64,000 nt of DNA from Oceanobacillus limi (GCF_900111445.1 NZ_FOHE01000018.1:897-64896); one strand, 5' to 3'; counted from the first letter of the stretch, positions 8,843-17,730 are shown. Program-made: numbers and translations. Notes: generated from the sequence alone by a model not told the origin.

Positions 8843-8999
8843 CTTTCTTGTTTATAGATTTTGCTAACTTATAGTGAAGTACGGTTAGGTTTGCATATGG
8901 CATGCCTTTTTTACCATTTAAGAAGGTTTAAACTTACCGATCCATTATTCTTGAACTTCGTCATTAAATATCAAACTTTCTAACGGAAATTCTCTTACG

Positions 9000-9049
9000 T
9001 GTGATTTAAGTCACTCATTCATTTTTGCCTTTTCCTTATAATTACGGTG
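9000..9049 (+). promoter_or_regulatory. Fnr box and SigA -10 of hmp
   Basis: TGTGA (9000-9004), six bases, then TCACT (9011-9015) matches the Bacillus Fnr consensus TGTGA-N6-TCACA with one final mismatch. TATAAT lies at 9037-9042, so transcription should begin near 9049. The box centre (9007.5) is then at -41.5, the classical position for activation by Fnr. Confidence 0.75.
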
Positions 9050-9093
9050 TAAATAGTGAAAAACACGTAACATCAACTAAGGGAGTGGCAGAA

Positions 9094-10302
9094 ATGGATA
9101 GTAAAACAATCGAAATCATCAAATCTACCGTCCCGGTACTCGAACAACACGGGGAAAAAATTACAACGGTATTTTATCAACAAATGTTTGAGGCTCACCC
9201 GGAGTTATTAAACATTTTTAATCATGCAAATCAAAAACAAGGTAGACAACAAAAGGCATTAGCTTCCACTGTCTATGCAGCTGCACAGTACATAGACAAT
9301 TTGGAGGCAATAGTTCCAGTGGTAACTCAAATTGCCCATAAACATCGTAGTTTAGGAATTAAGCCAGAGCATTATCCAATTGTAGGGGAACATCTTTTAG
9401 GAGCAATTAAAACAGTTCTAGGGCAAGCTGCTACAGATGAAATTTTAGATGCGTGGGAGCAAGCTTATAATACCATAGCTGATGTATTTATTAGTGTGGA
9501 GGCGCAAATGTATCAAGACGCTAAAAACCAGCATGGAGGTTGGGATGGGTTTAAGTCCTTTGTCGTTGATCGTAAGGTCGTGGAGAGTGAGGTAATTACA
9601 TCCTTCTATCTTAAACCAGAGGATAAACAGATGCTCCCATCCTTTGAAGCTGGACAGTACATTAGTGTGAAGTTGGAAATTGAAGAAGAAAAATTTACTC
9701 ACATTCGACAATACAGTTTATCCGATGCAGCTGGGAAAGATTATTATCGAATTAGTGTGAAGAGAGAAACGGGCAATGAGACTCCTGATGGTATTGTCTC
9801 AAACTACCTTCATGAAAAGATGAATGAAGGGGATACCATTCAAGTAAGTGCACCAGCAGGAGATTTCTACTTGGATACAGGTAAGGACACGCCGCTTGTC
9901 TTACTAAGTGGAGGTGTGGGACTAACACCAATGATGAGTATGTTGAATACGGTGGTTGATTTACAGCCTGAGCGACCAGTTACTTTCATCCATGCAACTG
10001 GAAATGGACGAGTGCATGCTCTTCGTGATGAAGTGAAACGCGTAGCAGAAAAAGGAAATGTAAACGTCGTATTTTTCTATGATTCGCCAACAGAGGAAGA
10101 TCGTGAGACACAAGCATTTGACATAGAAGGGTTTGTAACGAAGGAATGGCTAAGAGAAAATGTACCACATAACGATACAAGCTTTTACTTCTGTGGACCA
10201 GTTCCATTTATGAAGTCAGTGAATGCATCGCTAAAGAGTCTTGGAGTTACAGATAAGAATATACACTTTGAATTTTTTGGACCAATGGGGAGTTTGGAGT
10301 AA
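9094..10302 (+). CDS. hmp: Flavohaemoglobin, nitric oxide dioxygenase
   Basis: A 402-residue cytoplasmic flavohaemoprotein that converts NO and O2 to nitrate using NAD(P)H. The globin part (about residues 1-140) has the proximal haem His in IAHKHRSLGI. It is followed by an FAD-binding ferredoxin-reductase domain with RQYSLSD and an NAD domain with LLSGGVGLTPMMSM and FYFCGPVPFM. The start was placed at ATG 9094 because GGGAGTGG lies just upstream and the protein then matches the usual length of about 400; an upstream start at 9025 would add residues with no homology. The upstream Fnr box predicts induction at low oxygen. A terminator follows. Confidence 0.93.
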   Translation: MDSKTIEIIKSTVPVLEQHGEKITTVFYQQMFEAHPELLNIFNHANQKQGRQQKALASTVYAAAQYIDNLEAIVPVVTQIAHKHRSLGIKPEHYPIVGEHLLGAIKTVLGQAATDEILDAWEQAYNTIADVFISVEAQMYQDAKNQHGGWDGFKSFVVDRKVVESEVITSFYLKPEDKQMLPSFEAGQYISVKLEIEEEKFTHIRQYSLSDAAGKDYYRISVKRETGNETPDGIVSNYLHEKMNEGDTIQVSAPAGDFYLDTGKDTPLVLLSGGVGLTPMMSMLNTVVDLQPERPVTFIHATGNGRVHALRDEVKRVAEKGNVNVVFFYDSPTEEDRETQAFDIEGFVTKEWLRENVPHNDTSFYFCGPVPFMKSVNASLKSLGVTDKNIHFEFFGPMGSLE

Positions 10303-10318
10303 TGAGAAGGAGCCAGAG

Positions 10319-10349
10319 CCAGGAGCTATTGCAGCTACCTGGTTTTTTT
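10319..10349 (+). terminator. Terminator of hmp
   Basis: CCAGG-A-GCT (10319-10327) pairs with AGC-TA-CCTGG (10333-10342), followed by seven Ts. Confidence 0.75.
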
Positions 10350-10363
10350 GTCTGGTATCTATT

Positions 10364-10568
10364 TTGATAATTTTATTAGAGAAGATATTCCAAACCTCGG
10401 CAGTAATAATGCTCGTATGTTAGCTCGATTATTATAGATATTTTTAAGAAGATAAAGTGAGAAAGAAAACTAACTGTTTCAGAACTTTTCATTTATATCA
10501 CAACACAAGTTGCATTCTTTCTTTGTGCAAGTAGCTATCTACTCATGTTGTTGGATAGAAATTATTGA
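10364..10568 (+). pseudogene. Decayed copy of the small membrane protein encoded at 19889-20095
   Basis: Reading 10364 onward gives a frame resembling the first 20 residues of the intact protein (ILLEKIFQTSAVIMLVC against SLLENLFQISAIILLLC). A stop at 10421 and a frame change near 10440 follow. The next frame gives KKIK-stop-ERKLT and then IYITTQVAFFLCASSYLL, ending LDRNY at the TGA 10566-10568. The intact paralogue reads IYITTQAAIYLCAGSYLL and ends LDRNFG. Two in-frame stops and one frameshift make it non-functional. Confidence 0.8.
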
Positions 10569-10676
10569 ACAGGAGGAGAACAAATGAAGAAAATATGACT
10601 ATAGATAGAGGTTTTGAGATTCGTGCTCGTTTTTCTTACCTCTATCATTCTTGGTAATATTAGTCAACTAAATAAA

Positions 10677-10707
10677 GAACAACGTCACTTTCGAAATGAC
10701 GTTGTTC
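10677..10707 (-). terminator. Terminator of the LuxR-type regulator gene
   Basis: GAACAACGTCA (10677-10687) pairs with TGACGTTGTTC (10697-10707), with a TTTCGAAA core between. On the minus strand the stem is followed by TTTATTTAG, which fits termination of the gene ending at 10771. Confidence 0.7.
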
Positions 10708-10770
10708 GATTCACCTGTACTATAGGCGATTGTTTAGTCAATCTTATTTTAATTTTACTCTGACACTAAT

Positions 10771-11856
10771 TTAATCAACTAACCCCATTCGAAAAGCCAT
10801 CGTTACGATTTGTGTTCGATTTTTGGCTTTGAGTTTAATCATCAGTTTTTGTATGTAATCACGTATCGTATATTCACTTAGAAACATCAGTTCGGCCATT
10901 TCTTTGTTACTGTATCCCTCTGATAGCAGATGAAGAATGGCTAATTCCTTCTCTGTATGGTCTAATGGATATTTAAAACGATCACCAAGTTGCTTGCGAG
11001 ATAAATACATACCAATACGAATGCCAACTTGTTCTAATGCATCCAGTTTTATTTTAGGACAATCAAAAGCCTCTCCCTGTTGATCTAACGTAAGCCAACC
11101 ATATAATTGTTGTTCGTAAATGATCGGAATAAAAATAATAGAAGATAGATTAAATAAGTCGATCGCAGTTTGTTGTACATAGGGATCTGGCTTTTTTAGA
11201 AATAATGGTTTTTTTAGTGCAAAGACTGGTTCCGATTCAATTTTTCCTCGCAATAATTGTACCTTTGGTAGTTCTTCACCGATGGCTCCTGAAAACTCCT
11301 TTAACCAAGGATTATAACTTAAAAATACACATCGTTTAAAAGCAAATATATCTTCTGCCCGTTTTAAAAGGAAAGGTAGATCATCCGTACCATTACACTG
11401 AATAAGAATTTCACTAAATGTATCTAACTGTTTCATATAAATTTGTTTATTCTCGGTATTTTCAGGGGGAGTTTGTACCCAATCTAAATACAAAGATGTT
11501 ATCTTGTTAAGCAACTTGTTATGAAAGGAAATTAGTTCTTCTTCATAAGGGTGGTTGAGTTGAGTTAAGACGCTTTGAAATGATTCTGTGAGAATCTTTT
11601 GGAATACATTTGATTTGGTGGTCGGTATATCGTTACTATGCATTTGTACCCAATAATGTAAAGATTCTTCTTCAATTTTTTTATTTTTCATCTGCATCAT
11701 TAAAAATGCAATAAAAACAGAAATTAATTTACGAAGTTGCTGCTTTTGTGTTTTATTTATTTCTGCACTATTTTCTACTAATATCATAGAGCTTTTCATT
11801 ATCTCAACTCGATGTATTTTATATAGCAATAAATATTGCAAATCGATTTTCTTCAT
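10771..11856 (-). CDS. GAF-like sensor with C-terminal LuxR-type DNA-binding domain
   Basis: A protein of up to 361 residues. The last 65 residues are a LuxR/NarL helix-turn-helix (HTEKELAILHLLSEGYSNKEMAELMFLSEYTIRDYIQKL, given here only in outline). The middle part (about residues 150-290) has a GAF-like pattern ending GWLTLDQQGEAF. The N-terminal part is helical and unrecognised. No receiver Asp pocket is seen, so it is not a phosphorylated response regulator; it more likely senses a ligand. An internal ATG (11799) is a possible alternative start, and neither has a strong ribosome binding site. It is divergent from a hydroxyacyl-CoA dehydrogenase gene, which it may control (inference). Confidence 0.75.
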   Translation of the reverse strand: MKKIDLQYLLLYKIHRVEIMKSSMILVENSAEINKTQKQQLRKLISVFIAFLMMQMKNKKIEEESLHYWVQMHSNDIPTTKSNVFQKILTESFQSVLTQLNHPYEEELISFHNKLLNKITSLYLDWVQTPPENTENKQIYMKQLDTFSEILIQCNGTDDLPFLLKRAEDIFAFKRCVFLSYNPWLKEFSGAIGEELPKVQLLRGKIESEPVFALKKPLFLKKPDPYVQQTAIDLFNLSSIIFIPIIYEQQLYGWLTLDQQGEAFDCPKIKLDALEQVGIRIGMYLSRKQLGDRFKYPLDHTEKELAILHLLSEGYSNKEMAELMFLSEYTIRDYIQKLMIKLKAKNRTQIVTMAFRMGLVD

Positions 11857-12002
11857 TCAGAACCCTACATTCGTATGTTAGTTTTTGTCGTAATTACATA
11901 TAAATCTATGTTTATTATGACATAATAGTCTTGTAGAATAAAATAGTGAAGTAATAATTCAAGAAAAAATGATCAACGATTAAGACTAAAAGGAGAATAG
12001 CT

Positions 12003-12896
12003 ATGGACTTTAATAAAATTATGGTTGCTGGTAGTGGTGTTTTAGGTAGTCAAATTGCATTCCAATCTGCATTTTTTGGTTATAATGTAAACGTATACGA
12101 TATTAACGACGATGCAATTAATGCAGGAAAAGATCGTGTAAATAAGTTACAAGGTGTGTATGCTGACTTTTTCAAAGATGAGGGAAAAGCAGAAGCAGCA
12201 TTGGGGCATTTATCTTTCAGTTCTGATTTAGCTGAGGCAATGAAAGATGTTGATTTAGTAATTGAAGCTGTTCCTGAGCGTGTAGATATTAAACAAGACT
12301 TCTATCAAAAGCTTGCAGCTGTTGCACCTGAGCGAACAGTGTTCGTTTCAAACTCTTCTACAATGTTACCTAGTGACTTTGCAGAATTTACGGGTAGACC
12401 AGAGAAGTTTTTAGCGCTACACTTTGCGAACTCTATTTGGCAAAATAATACGGCTGAGATTATGGGACATGCAGGGACAGACCATCAATATGTGGAAGCA
12501 GTGACAGATTTCGCACGTTCTATTGGAATGATTCCTTTTGTGCTAAAAAAAGAACAGCCAGGTTATATTTTAAATACATTATTGGTTCCATTCTTAAATG
12601 CAGGGTTAACGTTGTGGGCCAATGACGTCGCAGACCCACATACAATTGATAAAAACTGGATGATTTCAACTGGTTCCCCAAGAGGGCCATTCGGTATTTT
12701 AGATGTGGTTGGTATGGAGACGCCATATAATTTAAACAGAGCACGTTCTGAGCAAGATCCATCATATGGAGTGATTGCAGATAAACTGAAGGCAGAAATG
12801 ATAGATAAAGGAAAAATGGGAATATCGAGTGGAGAAGGTTTCTACAAATATCCAAACCCAGAATATTCAGATCCTAATTTCTTAAAACAAAACTAG
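12003..12896 (+). CDS. 3-hydroxyacyl-CoA dehydrogenase family protein
   Basis: A 297-residue NAD-dependent dehydrogenase. The N-terminal Rossmann fold carries GSGVLGSQIA (residues 10-19) and an NAD-selective Asp in VYDIND; the conserved FVSNSSTMLPS and LALHFANSIW blocks hold the catalytic Ser and His. The C-terminal helical domain contains TGSPRGPFGILDVVGMET. The family oxidises 3-hydroxyacyl-CoA, L-carnitine or related 3-hydroxy acids, and substrate choice cannot be settled here. AAAGGAG precedes the ATG. It is monocistronic, with two hairpins after it, and is divergent from the LuxR-type regulator. Confidence 0.83.
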   Translation: MDFNKIMVAGSGVLGSQIAFQSAFFGYNVNVYDINDDAINAGKDRVNKLQGVYADFFKDEGKAEAALGHLSFSSDLAEAMKDVDLVIEAVPERVDIKQDFYQKLAAVAPERTVFVSNSSTMLPSDFAEFTGRPEKFLALHFANSIWQNNTAEIMGHAGTDHQYVEAVTDFARSIGMIPFVLKKEQPGYILNTLLVPFLNAGLTLWANDVADPHTIDKNWMISTGSPRGPFGILDVVGMETPYNLNRARSEQDPSYGVIADKLKAEMIDKGKMGISSGEGFYKYPNPEYSDPNFLKQN

Positions 12897-12929
12897 AACG
12901 CTAGTATCAAGTTATTATTTCAAACGAGA

Positions 12930-13013
12930 TTGGGACAATACTGTCTCGGTCCCAAAATAAATCTGAACAATGATTCGTTCTCGCCAAAGAATGATTTTGT
13001 TCGGATTTTTTTT
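12930..13013 (+). terminator. Double hairpin terminator
   Basis: First hairpin: TTGGGAC (12930-12936) with GTCCCAA (12949-12955). Second: AATCTGAACAA (12960-12970) with TTGTTCGGATT (12997-13007), one G-T pair, followed by a run of Ts to 13013. Confidence 0.8.
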
Positions 13014-13251
13014 GAATCTTTCCGTAACATTGAGCTAATTTTACATATAATTTTTTGCTTCAATTGTTAAATGAAAGAATGATTATCACTACAAATGGTT
13101 CCCTATATAAGGACATTTTCAACTTAACATTCATTAAGCATAGTTTTATATTTTATATAATATTGACAATTATACGCACTAATCTTAAAATATGAACATA
13201 TACTAATATATACATATATTTAAAGTAAACCGTTTAAAGTGAGGGATTTAT
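13014..13251. other. Intergenic region before czrA
   Basis: About 150 AT-rich bases without a gene, then the metal-regulated czrA promoter described next. Confidence 0.6.
13163..13219 (+). promoter_or_regulatory. czrA promoter and metal-sensor operator
   Basis: TTGACA (13163-13168), 17 bases, TAAAAT (13186-13191). The core ATATG-AA-CATAT at 13190-13201 begins on the -10, and a looser half lies to 13219. The same 12-mer occurs inverted at 13635-13646 before czcD. This is expected for an ArsR/SmtB repressor that blocks RNA polymerase in the absence of metal. Confidence 0.75.
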
Positions 13252-13578
13252 ATGGAAGAAAAGAAGGCAAACAATGAGATAGATACGAAAGATCTGGACC
13301 AAGAAACCTTGTTTGTCGTATCGCAAACGTTTAAGGCTTTAGGAGATCCAACAAGAATTCGAATCCTGAATTTACTATTTCAAAAGGAATACTCCGTTAA
13401 TGGAATTGCTGAATCACTGAACTTAAGACAATCGACTGTGTCTCACCAATTACGCTTCTTGAAAAATTTGCGCTTGGTAAAATACCGAAGAGAAGGTACC
13501 ACCTTATATTATTCTCATGATGATGAGCATGTGATGAACATGCTAAAGGAAACAATCAATCACGCATGCCATCATTGA
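13252..13578 (+). CDS. czrA: Zinc-responsive ArsR/SmtB repressor CzrA
   Basis: A 108-residue winged-helix repressor. The recognition helix region is [16 protein letters not shown]. The alpha-5 metal site of CzrA is complete: D91, H93, H104 and H107 have exactly the D-x-H / H-x2-H spacing of the Staphylococcus zinc sensor (D84, H86, H97, H100). Zinc or cobalt binding should release DNA and turn on the exporter czcD. The ATG follows GTGAGGG. The gene lies 93 bases before czcD and each has its own copy of the operator core. Confidence 0.9.
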   Translation: MEEKKANNEIDTKDLDQETLFVVSQTFKALGDPTRIRILNLLFQKEYSVNGIAESLNLRQSTVSHQLRFLKNLRLVKYRREGTTLYYSHDDEHVMNMLKETINHACHH

Positions 13579-13621
13579 TGTTAGATAACCTATGAAGAAA
13601 TACTAATTTATCTTCTGAATA

Positions 13622-13649
13622 TTGGTACATGTATATATGTTCATATATT
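13622..13649 (+). promoter_or_regulatory. czcD promoter with CzrA operator
   Basis: A weak -35 (TTGGTA, 13622-13627), 16 bases, and a -10 (TATATT, 13644-13649) enclose the perfect palindrome ATATATG-TT-CATATAT at 13633-13648. It contains the same 12-mer as the czrA promoter, in reverse. Confidence 0.7.
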
Positions 13650-13671
13650 AATTATAAGGGAGGAATGGCAA

Positions 13672-14592
13672 ATGGGACACGATCATGGACATGATCATAC
13701 ACATGGCGCGAATAAAAAAGCATTAATGATTAGTTTTATTATCATTACAAGCTATATGGTGATTGAGGCAATTGGGGGATTTTTGACGAACAGCCTTGCT
13801 TTATTATCGGATGCTGGCCATATGTTAAGTGATTCCATTTCGCTCGGAGTAGGTTTATTGGCATTTACTTTAGGAGAGAAAGTAGCTAACTACTCGAAAA
13901 CGTATGGATATAAACGCTTCGAAATATTAGCAGCAGTATTCAATGGAGTTACGCTAATCCTCATTTCACTTTATATATTTTATGAAGCATATGAACGGTT
14001 TATCGAACCTCCTGAAGTTGCGTCGACTGGAATGCTCATAATTGCTAGTATTGGCTTGGTCGTGAATATCTTTGTTGCATGGATATTGATGCGTGGGGAC
14101 ACAGAAGACAACTTAAATTTACGAGCAGCTTTTCTTCACGTATTAGGTGATTTGCTTGGATCGGTAGGAGCAGTATCAGCTGCATTACTCATTATGTTTT
14201 TCGGCTGGGGCTGGGCAGATCCACTAGCAAGTGTGATCGTAGCTGTTCTTGTTTTAATAAGTGGCTGGCGAGTGACAAAGGATGCGGTTCATGTGTTAAT
14301 GGAAGGAACGCCTAAGAATATAGATTTAGACGTAATTATCGATACGATGGAAAATGTACCCGGGATTTGTAGTATTCATGATTTACATGTGTGGAGTATT
14401 ACAAGTGGGCAAAATGCGCTCTCCTGTCATGCAGTGGTAGATGGAGGGTTATCTGTTCTTGAATGCCAAAATATACTGAGAATGATCGAACATGAATTAG
14501 AACACAAAGGAATTGGCCATGTGACCATTCAATTAGAAAATGATGATCATCCTCATGAAGATGTATTAATGTGTCACCATGAACATGATTAG
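13672..14592 (+). CDS. czcD: Zinc/cobalt exporter of the cation diffusion facilitator family
   Basis: A 306-residue CDF protein with six transmembrane segments. The His-rich N-terminus (HDHGHDHTH) binds metal; helix 2 has LLSDAGHMLSD and helix 5 has FLHVLGDLLGS, the HxxxD pairs of the transport site. The cytoplasmic C-terminal domain contains IHDLHVWSITSG, and the tail ends with His residues. It exchanges cytosolic Zn2+ or Co2+ for protons. GGGAGG precedes the ATG. The upstream CzrA operator shows how it is controlled. Confidence 0.92.
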   Translation: MGHDHGHDHTHGANKKALMISFIIITSYMVIEAIGGFLTNSLALLSDAGHMLSDSISLGVGLLAFTLGEKVANYSKTYGYKRFEILAAVFNGVTLILISLYIFYEAYERFIEPPEVASTGMLIIASIGLVVNIFVAWILMRGDTEDNLNLRAAFLHVLGDLLGSVGAVSAALLIMFFGWGWADPLASVIVAVLVLISGWRVTKDAVHVLMEGTPKNIDLDVIIDTMENVPGICSIHDLHVWSITSGQNALSCHAVVDGGLSVLECQNILRMIEHELEHKGIGHVTIQLENDDHPHEDVLMCHHEHD

Positions 14593-14734
14593 TTTATTGT
14601 GTATGATAATAGGTAATTATTAGAAGAGGTTTCCAAATAATAAGGGAAGCCTCTTTAATAATAAGCAAAGCTTTTATAAAGTACTGTCAACCTACAATTT
14701 ATACGAAAACAGGAACATAAGTACAAGTTTCATT

Positions 14735-14796
14735 TTGACACACATATTAGACATTGCTAATATGATAATTACAAACATATTAGTATGAACTAATAT
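14735..14796 (+). promoter_or_regulatory. Promoter with two inverted-repeat operators for the cadmium sensor
   Basis: TTGACA (14735-14740), 17 bases, TAATAT (14758-14763). One inverted repeat, CATATTAG-N6-CTAATATG (14743-14764), covers the spacer and -10. A second, ATATTAGT-ATGA-ACTAATAT (14777-14796), covers the start region. Both are perfect 8-bp repeats and differ from the CzrA core, so the two metal sensors probably have separate regulons. Confidence 0.8.
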
Positions 14797-14811
14797 AATG
14801 GGAGGTAAACC

Positions 14812-15132
14812 ATGCTAAAGGTTAATCTGGATACAAAAATAAAGTTTTTACACGGCTTATCCCATAAAACTAGAATTCAAATACTTGAATGTATAAAGGA
14901 TAGTGAGAAAACAGTATCTCAAATAGTGGAAGAAATAAAAGGCAATCAATCGAATATCTCGCAGCATCTTGCGTGTTTAAAAGGCTGTGGCATTATCGTA
15001 GGGCGCCAAGAGGGAAAATATGTTTATTATGGTCTGCGTAATCAAAAGATGAGAGATTTATTAACAACGATTGATGGTGTTCTTGAAGAGGTTGAAAATG
15101 ATGTTGCTTGCTGTGAAAACCATATAGGCTAG
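14812..15132 (+). CDS. CmtR-like cadmium/lead-sensing ArsR repressor
   Basis: A 106-residue ArsR-family winged-helix protein. It has the CmtR-type HLACLKGCG motif, with C55 and C59 in the DNA-recognition helix, and a third thiol group at C100/C101 near the C-terminus. In Mycobacterium CmtR, C57, C61 and C102 bind Cd or Pb, so the spacing fits well. It lacks the N-terminal CxC motif of classical CadC. It starts 15 bases after the second operator and 15 bases ahead of a P-type ATPase gene, so it should repress both. ATG follows GGGAGG. Confidence 0.85.
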   Translation: MLKVNLDTKIKFLHGLSHKTRIQILECIKDSEKTVSQIVEEIKGNQSNISQHLACLKGCGIIVGRQEGKYVYYGLRNQKMRDLLTTIDGVLEEVENDVACCENHIG

Positions 15133-15147
15133 AAAGGAGGGAACAAG

Positions 15148-17730
15148 GTGTCAAATAAATGTTGTGGTTCAAATGAAATCGAACAAGTAATTCCCAAGAA
15201 AAACCAATCCTGTGGCGATAGTTCAAATAAAGAAGCGCGTGCTGTTCCTGCGAAAGAAAAGGATTGTTGTTGCAGTAGCAAGGAGGCGGCTTCTGATAAA
15301 GATAGTCTAGCAACGGAGAAAGAAACAGAATCAACAACTTGTTGTAATAGTAATGTTCCAAATTCAATTAGCTGTTGTGGGAATGCTGAGGACGAAATGC
15401 ATCACCATACAGATGCAGCCGGGGAAAAGGTTGAATACCGCATCCATGGTATGGATTGCCCTTCCTGCGCAAAAACGGTGGAAAAAGGTTTACGGGGATT
15501 AAAGGGTGTCCAGGAGGTTAAAGTCAATTACAATACAGAGAAATTACAAGTAATTGGAAGCAATGCACTTTCCTTGGACCATGTACCAAATGAAGTGGAA
15601 AAACTAGGCTTTCAAGCTGAACCGTTGAAACAAAACAATAATATTAGAACGTATGATATTGTTGGAATGGATTGTAGTAGTTGTGCCAAAAGCATCGAAA
15701 ATCATTTAAATGACAATCCAGCTGTTCATCATGTCAGTGTAAGTTTTTCTACGGGGAAAATGAAAGTAGCACATGAAAATAGTGTGGAAGATATTGTTTC
15801 AGAGGTTTCTAAAATTGGGTATAAGGCTTCGTTGCTTTCCAATAACAAAAACCGTTCGGAGGCAAAGAAAAATAAAGATGGCTATGGGTTCATTACATTT
15901 ACAGGTATGTTAATCGTTTTAGGATTTATTGGGTCATTCAATGGGGTGCCCGAAGTCATCACCACGTTATTGTATGCTGCAGCTATCGTTGTTAGTGGAT
16001 ACAAACCAGCAAAAAGCGCTTTTTATGCAATAAAGAGCGGTTCATTAGATATGAATGTTCTCATGTCAGCCGCAGCGATAGGCGCCGCATTAATTGGAGA
16101 ATGGTTTGAAGGGGCGACCGTTGTATGGTTATTTGCACTTGGTAATGTTCTGCAAAATAGATCCATTGAACAAACAAGAAAGTCCATTCGAAACTTAATG
16201 GATTTAGCGCCACCAGAAGCGTGGGTTAAAGTGGGTCCTGAATTAATAAAAAGGCCAGTTGAGGAGGTTTCCATTGGTGATGTTATTGTCATTAAACCGG
16301 GGGATCGAATTCCGTTAGACGGTGAAATTATTCAGGGAGAAACAAGTGTCAATCAAGCGCCGATCACAGGAGAATCTATTCCTGTGGATAAACAAACTGG
16401 AGACACTGTATATGCAGGAACAATTAATGAAAGTGGTTCTCTCGAAGTTAAAGTGACGAAACTAGTAGAGGACACCACCATTTCAAAAATCATTCATTTA
16501 GTTGAAGAAGCACAGGAACAGAAAGCACCGACAGAAGCTTTTATTGATAAGTTTGCAAGTATTTATACGCCGGTTGTTTTTGCGATCGCCTTAATGGTAA
16601 TTGTATTCCCACCCTTATTTGATTTCGGTACATGGAGCGAGTGGGTATACAAAGGCCTTGCCTTATTAGTAGTTGCTTGCCCTTGTGCATTGGTAATATC
16701 AACGCCGGTTGCCATTGTATCCGCAATTGGAAATGCAGCAAAGAACGGTGTGTTGATCAAAGGTGGAACCTTTCTAGAATCAGCTGGGTCCATTGATGCC
16801 GTTGCGTTTGATAAAACGGGAACATTAACAGAAGGAAAGCCAAAGGTTTCGGAAGTTAATCCATTCACGATTTCAGAGGAAGCCCTTATTTCCATTGCGT
16901 TTACGTTAGAAGATTATTCTACCCATCCAATAGCGAACACGATTGTTACCTATGCAAAAGATCAAGGGATTCAGCCGAGAAGTGGAGAAGCATTCAAAAG
17001 CATTGTCGGAAAAGGTGTTCAAGCAACCATTGATGGTAAGATTCACTATGCTGCAAATTTACGATTGTTTGAGGAGTTGAACCTAGCATCAGAGGATCTG
17101 CGCAAAGAGGTAGAAACGATACAAAGTCAGGGCAAAACAGTAGTTATTATCGGTACAGATCAAGAAATATTGGGTATTATTTCTGTATCCGATACGCTTC
17201 GGCATACGACTGTGAAGGCATTAGATGGTCTGAAGCGTGTAGGTGTAAATCAGTTGGTAATGCTTACCGGTGATAATGAAGGTACGGCTAAAATGATTTC
17301 AAAGGAAACAAACGTGAACCGCTATTTTGCGGAATTATTACCAGAAAATAAGGTGCAGGCTATCCAGCAGCTACAACGTGAAGGGCATAAGGTAGCGATG
17401 GTTGGTGACGGGATCAATGATGCGCCAGCACTTGCGACATCCGATTTAGGTATTGCAATGGGTGGTGCAGGTACTGATACGGCAATGGAAACAGCCGATA
17501 TTGTATTAATGGCAGATAATCTAGAGAAATTGCCGCATACCGTTAAACTAAGTAGAAAGGCATTAGCGATTATTAAGCAAAATATCTGGTTTTCCATTTT
17601 AATAAAGCTGATCGCTTTACTGCTTATCTTCCCAGGTTGGCTGACACTTTGGATGGCTGTGTTAAGCGACACAGGTGCAGCGGTAATCGTTATTTTAAAT
17701 GCATTACGTCTTCTAAAGGTTAGAGGATAA
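15148..17730 (+). CDS. cadA: Cadmium/zinc/lead P1B-type ATPase with Cys-rich leader
   Basis: An 860-residue metal-exporting P-type ATPase. After an unusual 85-residue leader with Cys pairs and a CCC triplet and an HHH group, there are two heavy-metal-associated domains (GMDCPSCAKTVEKG and GMDCSSCAKSIENH). The core has the ion site CPC at residues 511-513, the phosphorylated Asp at 555 in DKTGTLTEG, a TGES actuator loop and the hinge GDGINDAPAL. It pumps Cd2+, Zn2+ or Pb2+ out of the cell. The start is GTG with AAAGGAGGG. Most CadA proteins have about 700-730 residues; the extra length is the leader and the second metal domain. Confidence 0.92.
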   Translation: MSNKCCGSNEIEQVIPKKNQSCGDSSNKEARAVPAKEKDCCCSSKEAASDKDSLATEKETESTTCCNSNVPNSISCCGNAEDEMHHHTDAAGEKVEYRIHGMDCPSCAKTVEKGLRGLKGVQEVKVNYNTEKLQVIGSNALSLDHVPNEVEKLGFQAEPLKQNNNIRTYDIVGMDCSSCAKSIENHLNDNPAVHHVSVSFSTGKMKVAHENSVEDIVSEVSKIGYKASLLSNNKNRSEAKKNKDGYGFITFTGMLIVLGFIGSFNGVPEVITTLLYAAAIVVSGYKPAKSAFYAIKSGSLDMNVLMSAAAIGAALIGEWFEGATVVWLFALGNVLQNRSIEQTRKSIRNLMDLAPPEAWVKVGPELIKRPVEEVSIGDVIVIKPGDRIPLDGEIIQGETSVNQAPITGESIPVDKQTGDTVYAGTINESGSLEVKVTKLVEDTTISKIIHLVEEAQEQKAPTEAFIDKFASIYTPVVFAIALMVIVFPPLFDFGTWSEWVYKGLALLVVACPCALVISTPVAIVSAIGNAAKNGVLIKGGTFLESAGSIDAVAFDKTGTLTEGKPKVSEVNPFTISEEALISIAFTLEDYSTHPIANTIVTYAKDQGIQPRSGEAFKSIVGKGVQATIDGKIHYAANLRLFEELNLASEDLRKEVETIQSQGKTVVIIGTDQEILGIISVSDTLRHTTVKALDGLKRVGVNQLVMLTGDNEGTAKMISKETNVNRYFAELLPENKVQAIQQLQREGHKVAMVGDGINDAPALATSDLGIAMGGAGTDTAMETADIVLMADNLEKLPHTVKLSRKALAIIKQNIWFSILIKLIALLLIFPGWLTLWMAVLSDTGAAVIVILNALRLLKVRG

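Larger units (their letters stand above)
8482..9093. other. Gene-poor interval before hmp
   Basis: No convincing intact gene. An ATG at 8528 after GAGGGAGC opens only 17 codons. Another frame stays open for about 60 codons to 8727 without a normal start, and may be a decayed gene I cannot identify. A strong hairpin lies at 8807-8840, and the Fnr-controlled hmp promoter occupies 9000-9049. Confidence 0.5.

Noticed and set aside
10569-10676. GGAGGAG followed by ATG at 10584
   Set aside because: The frame stops after four codons and no other frame gives a recognisable protein; at most a decayed gene start.
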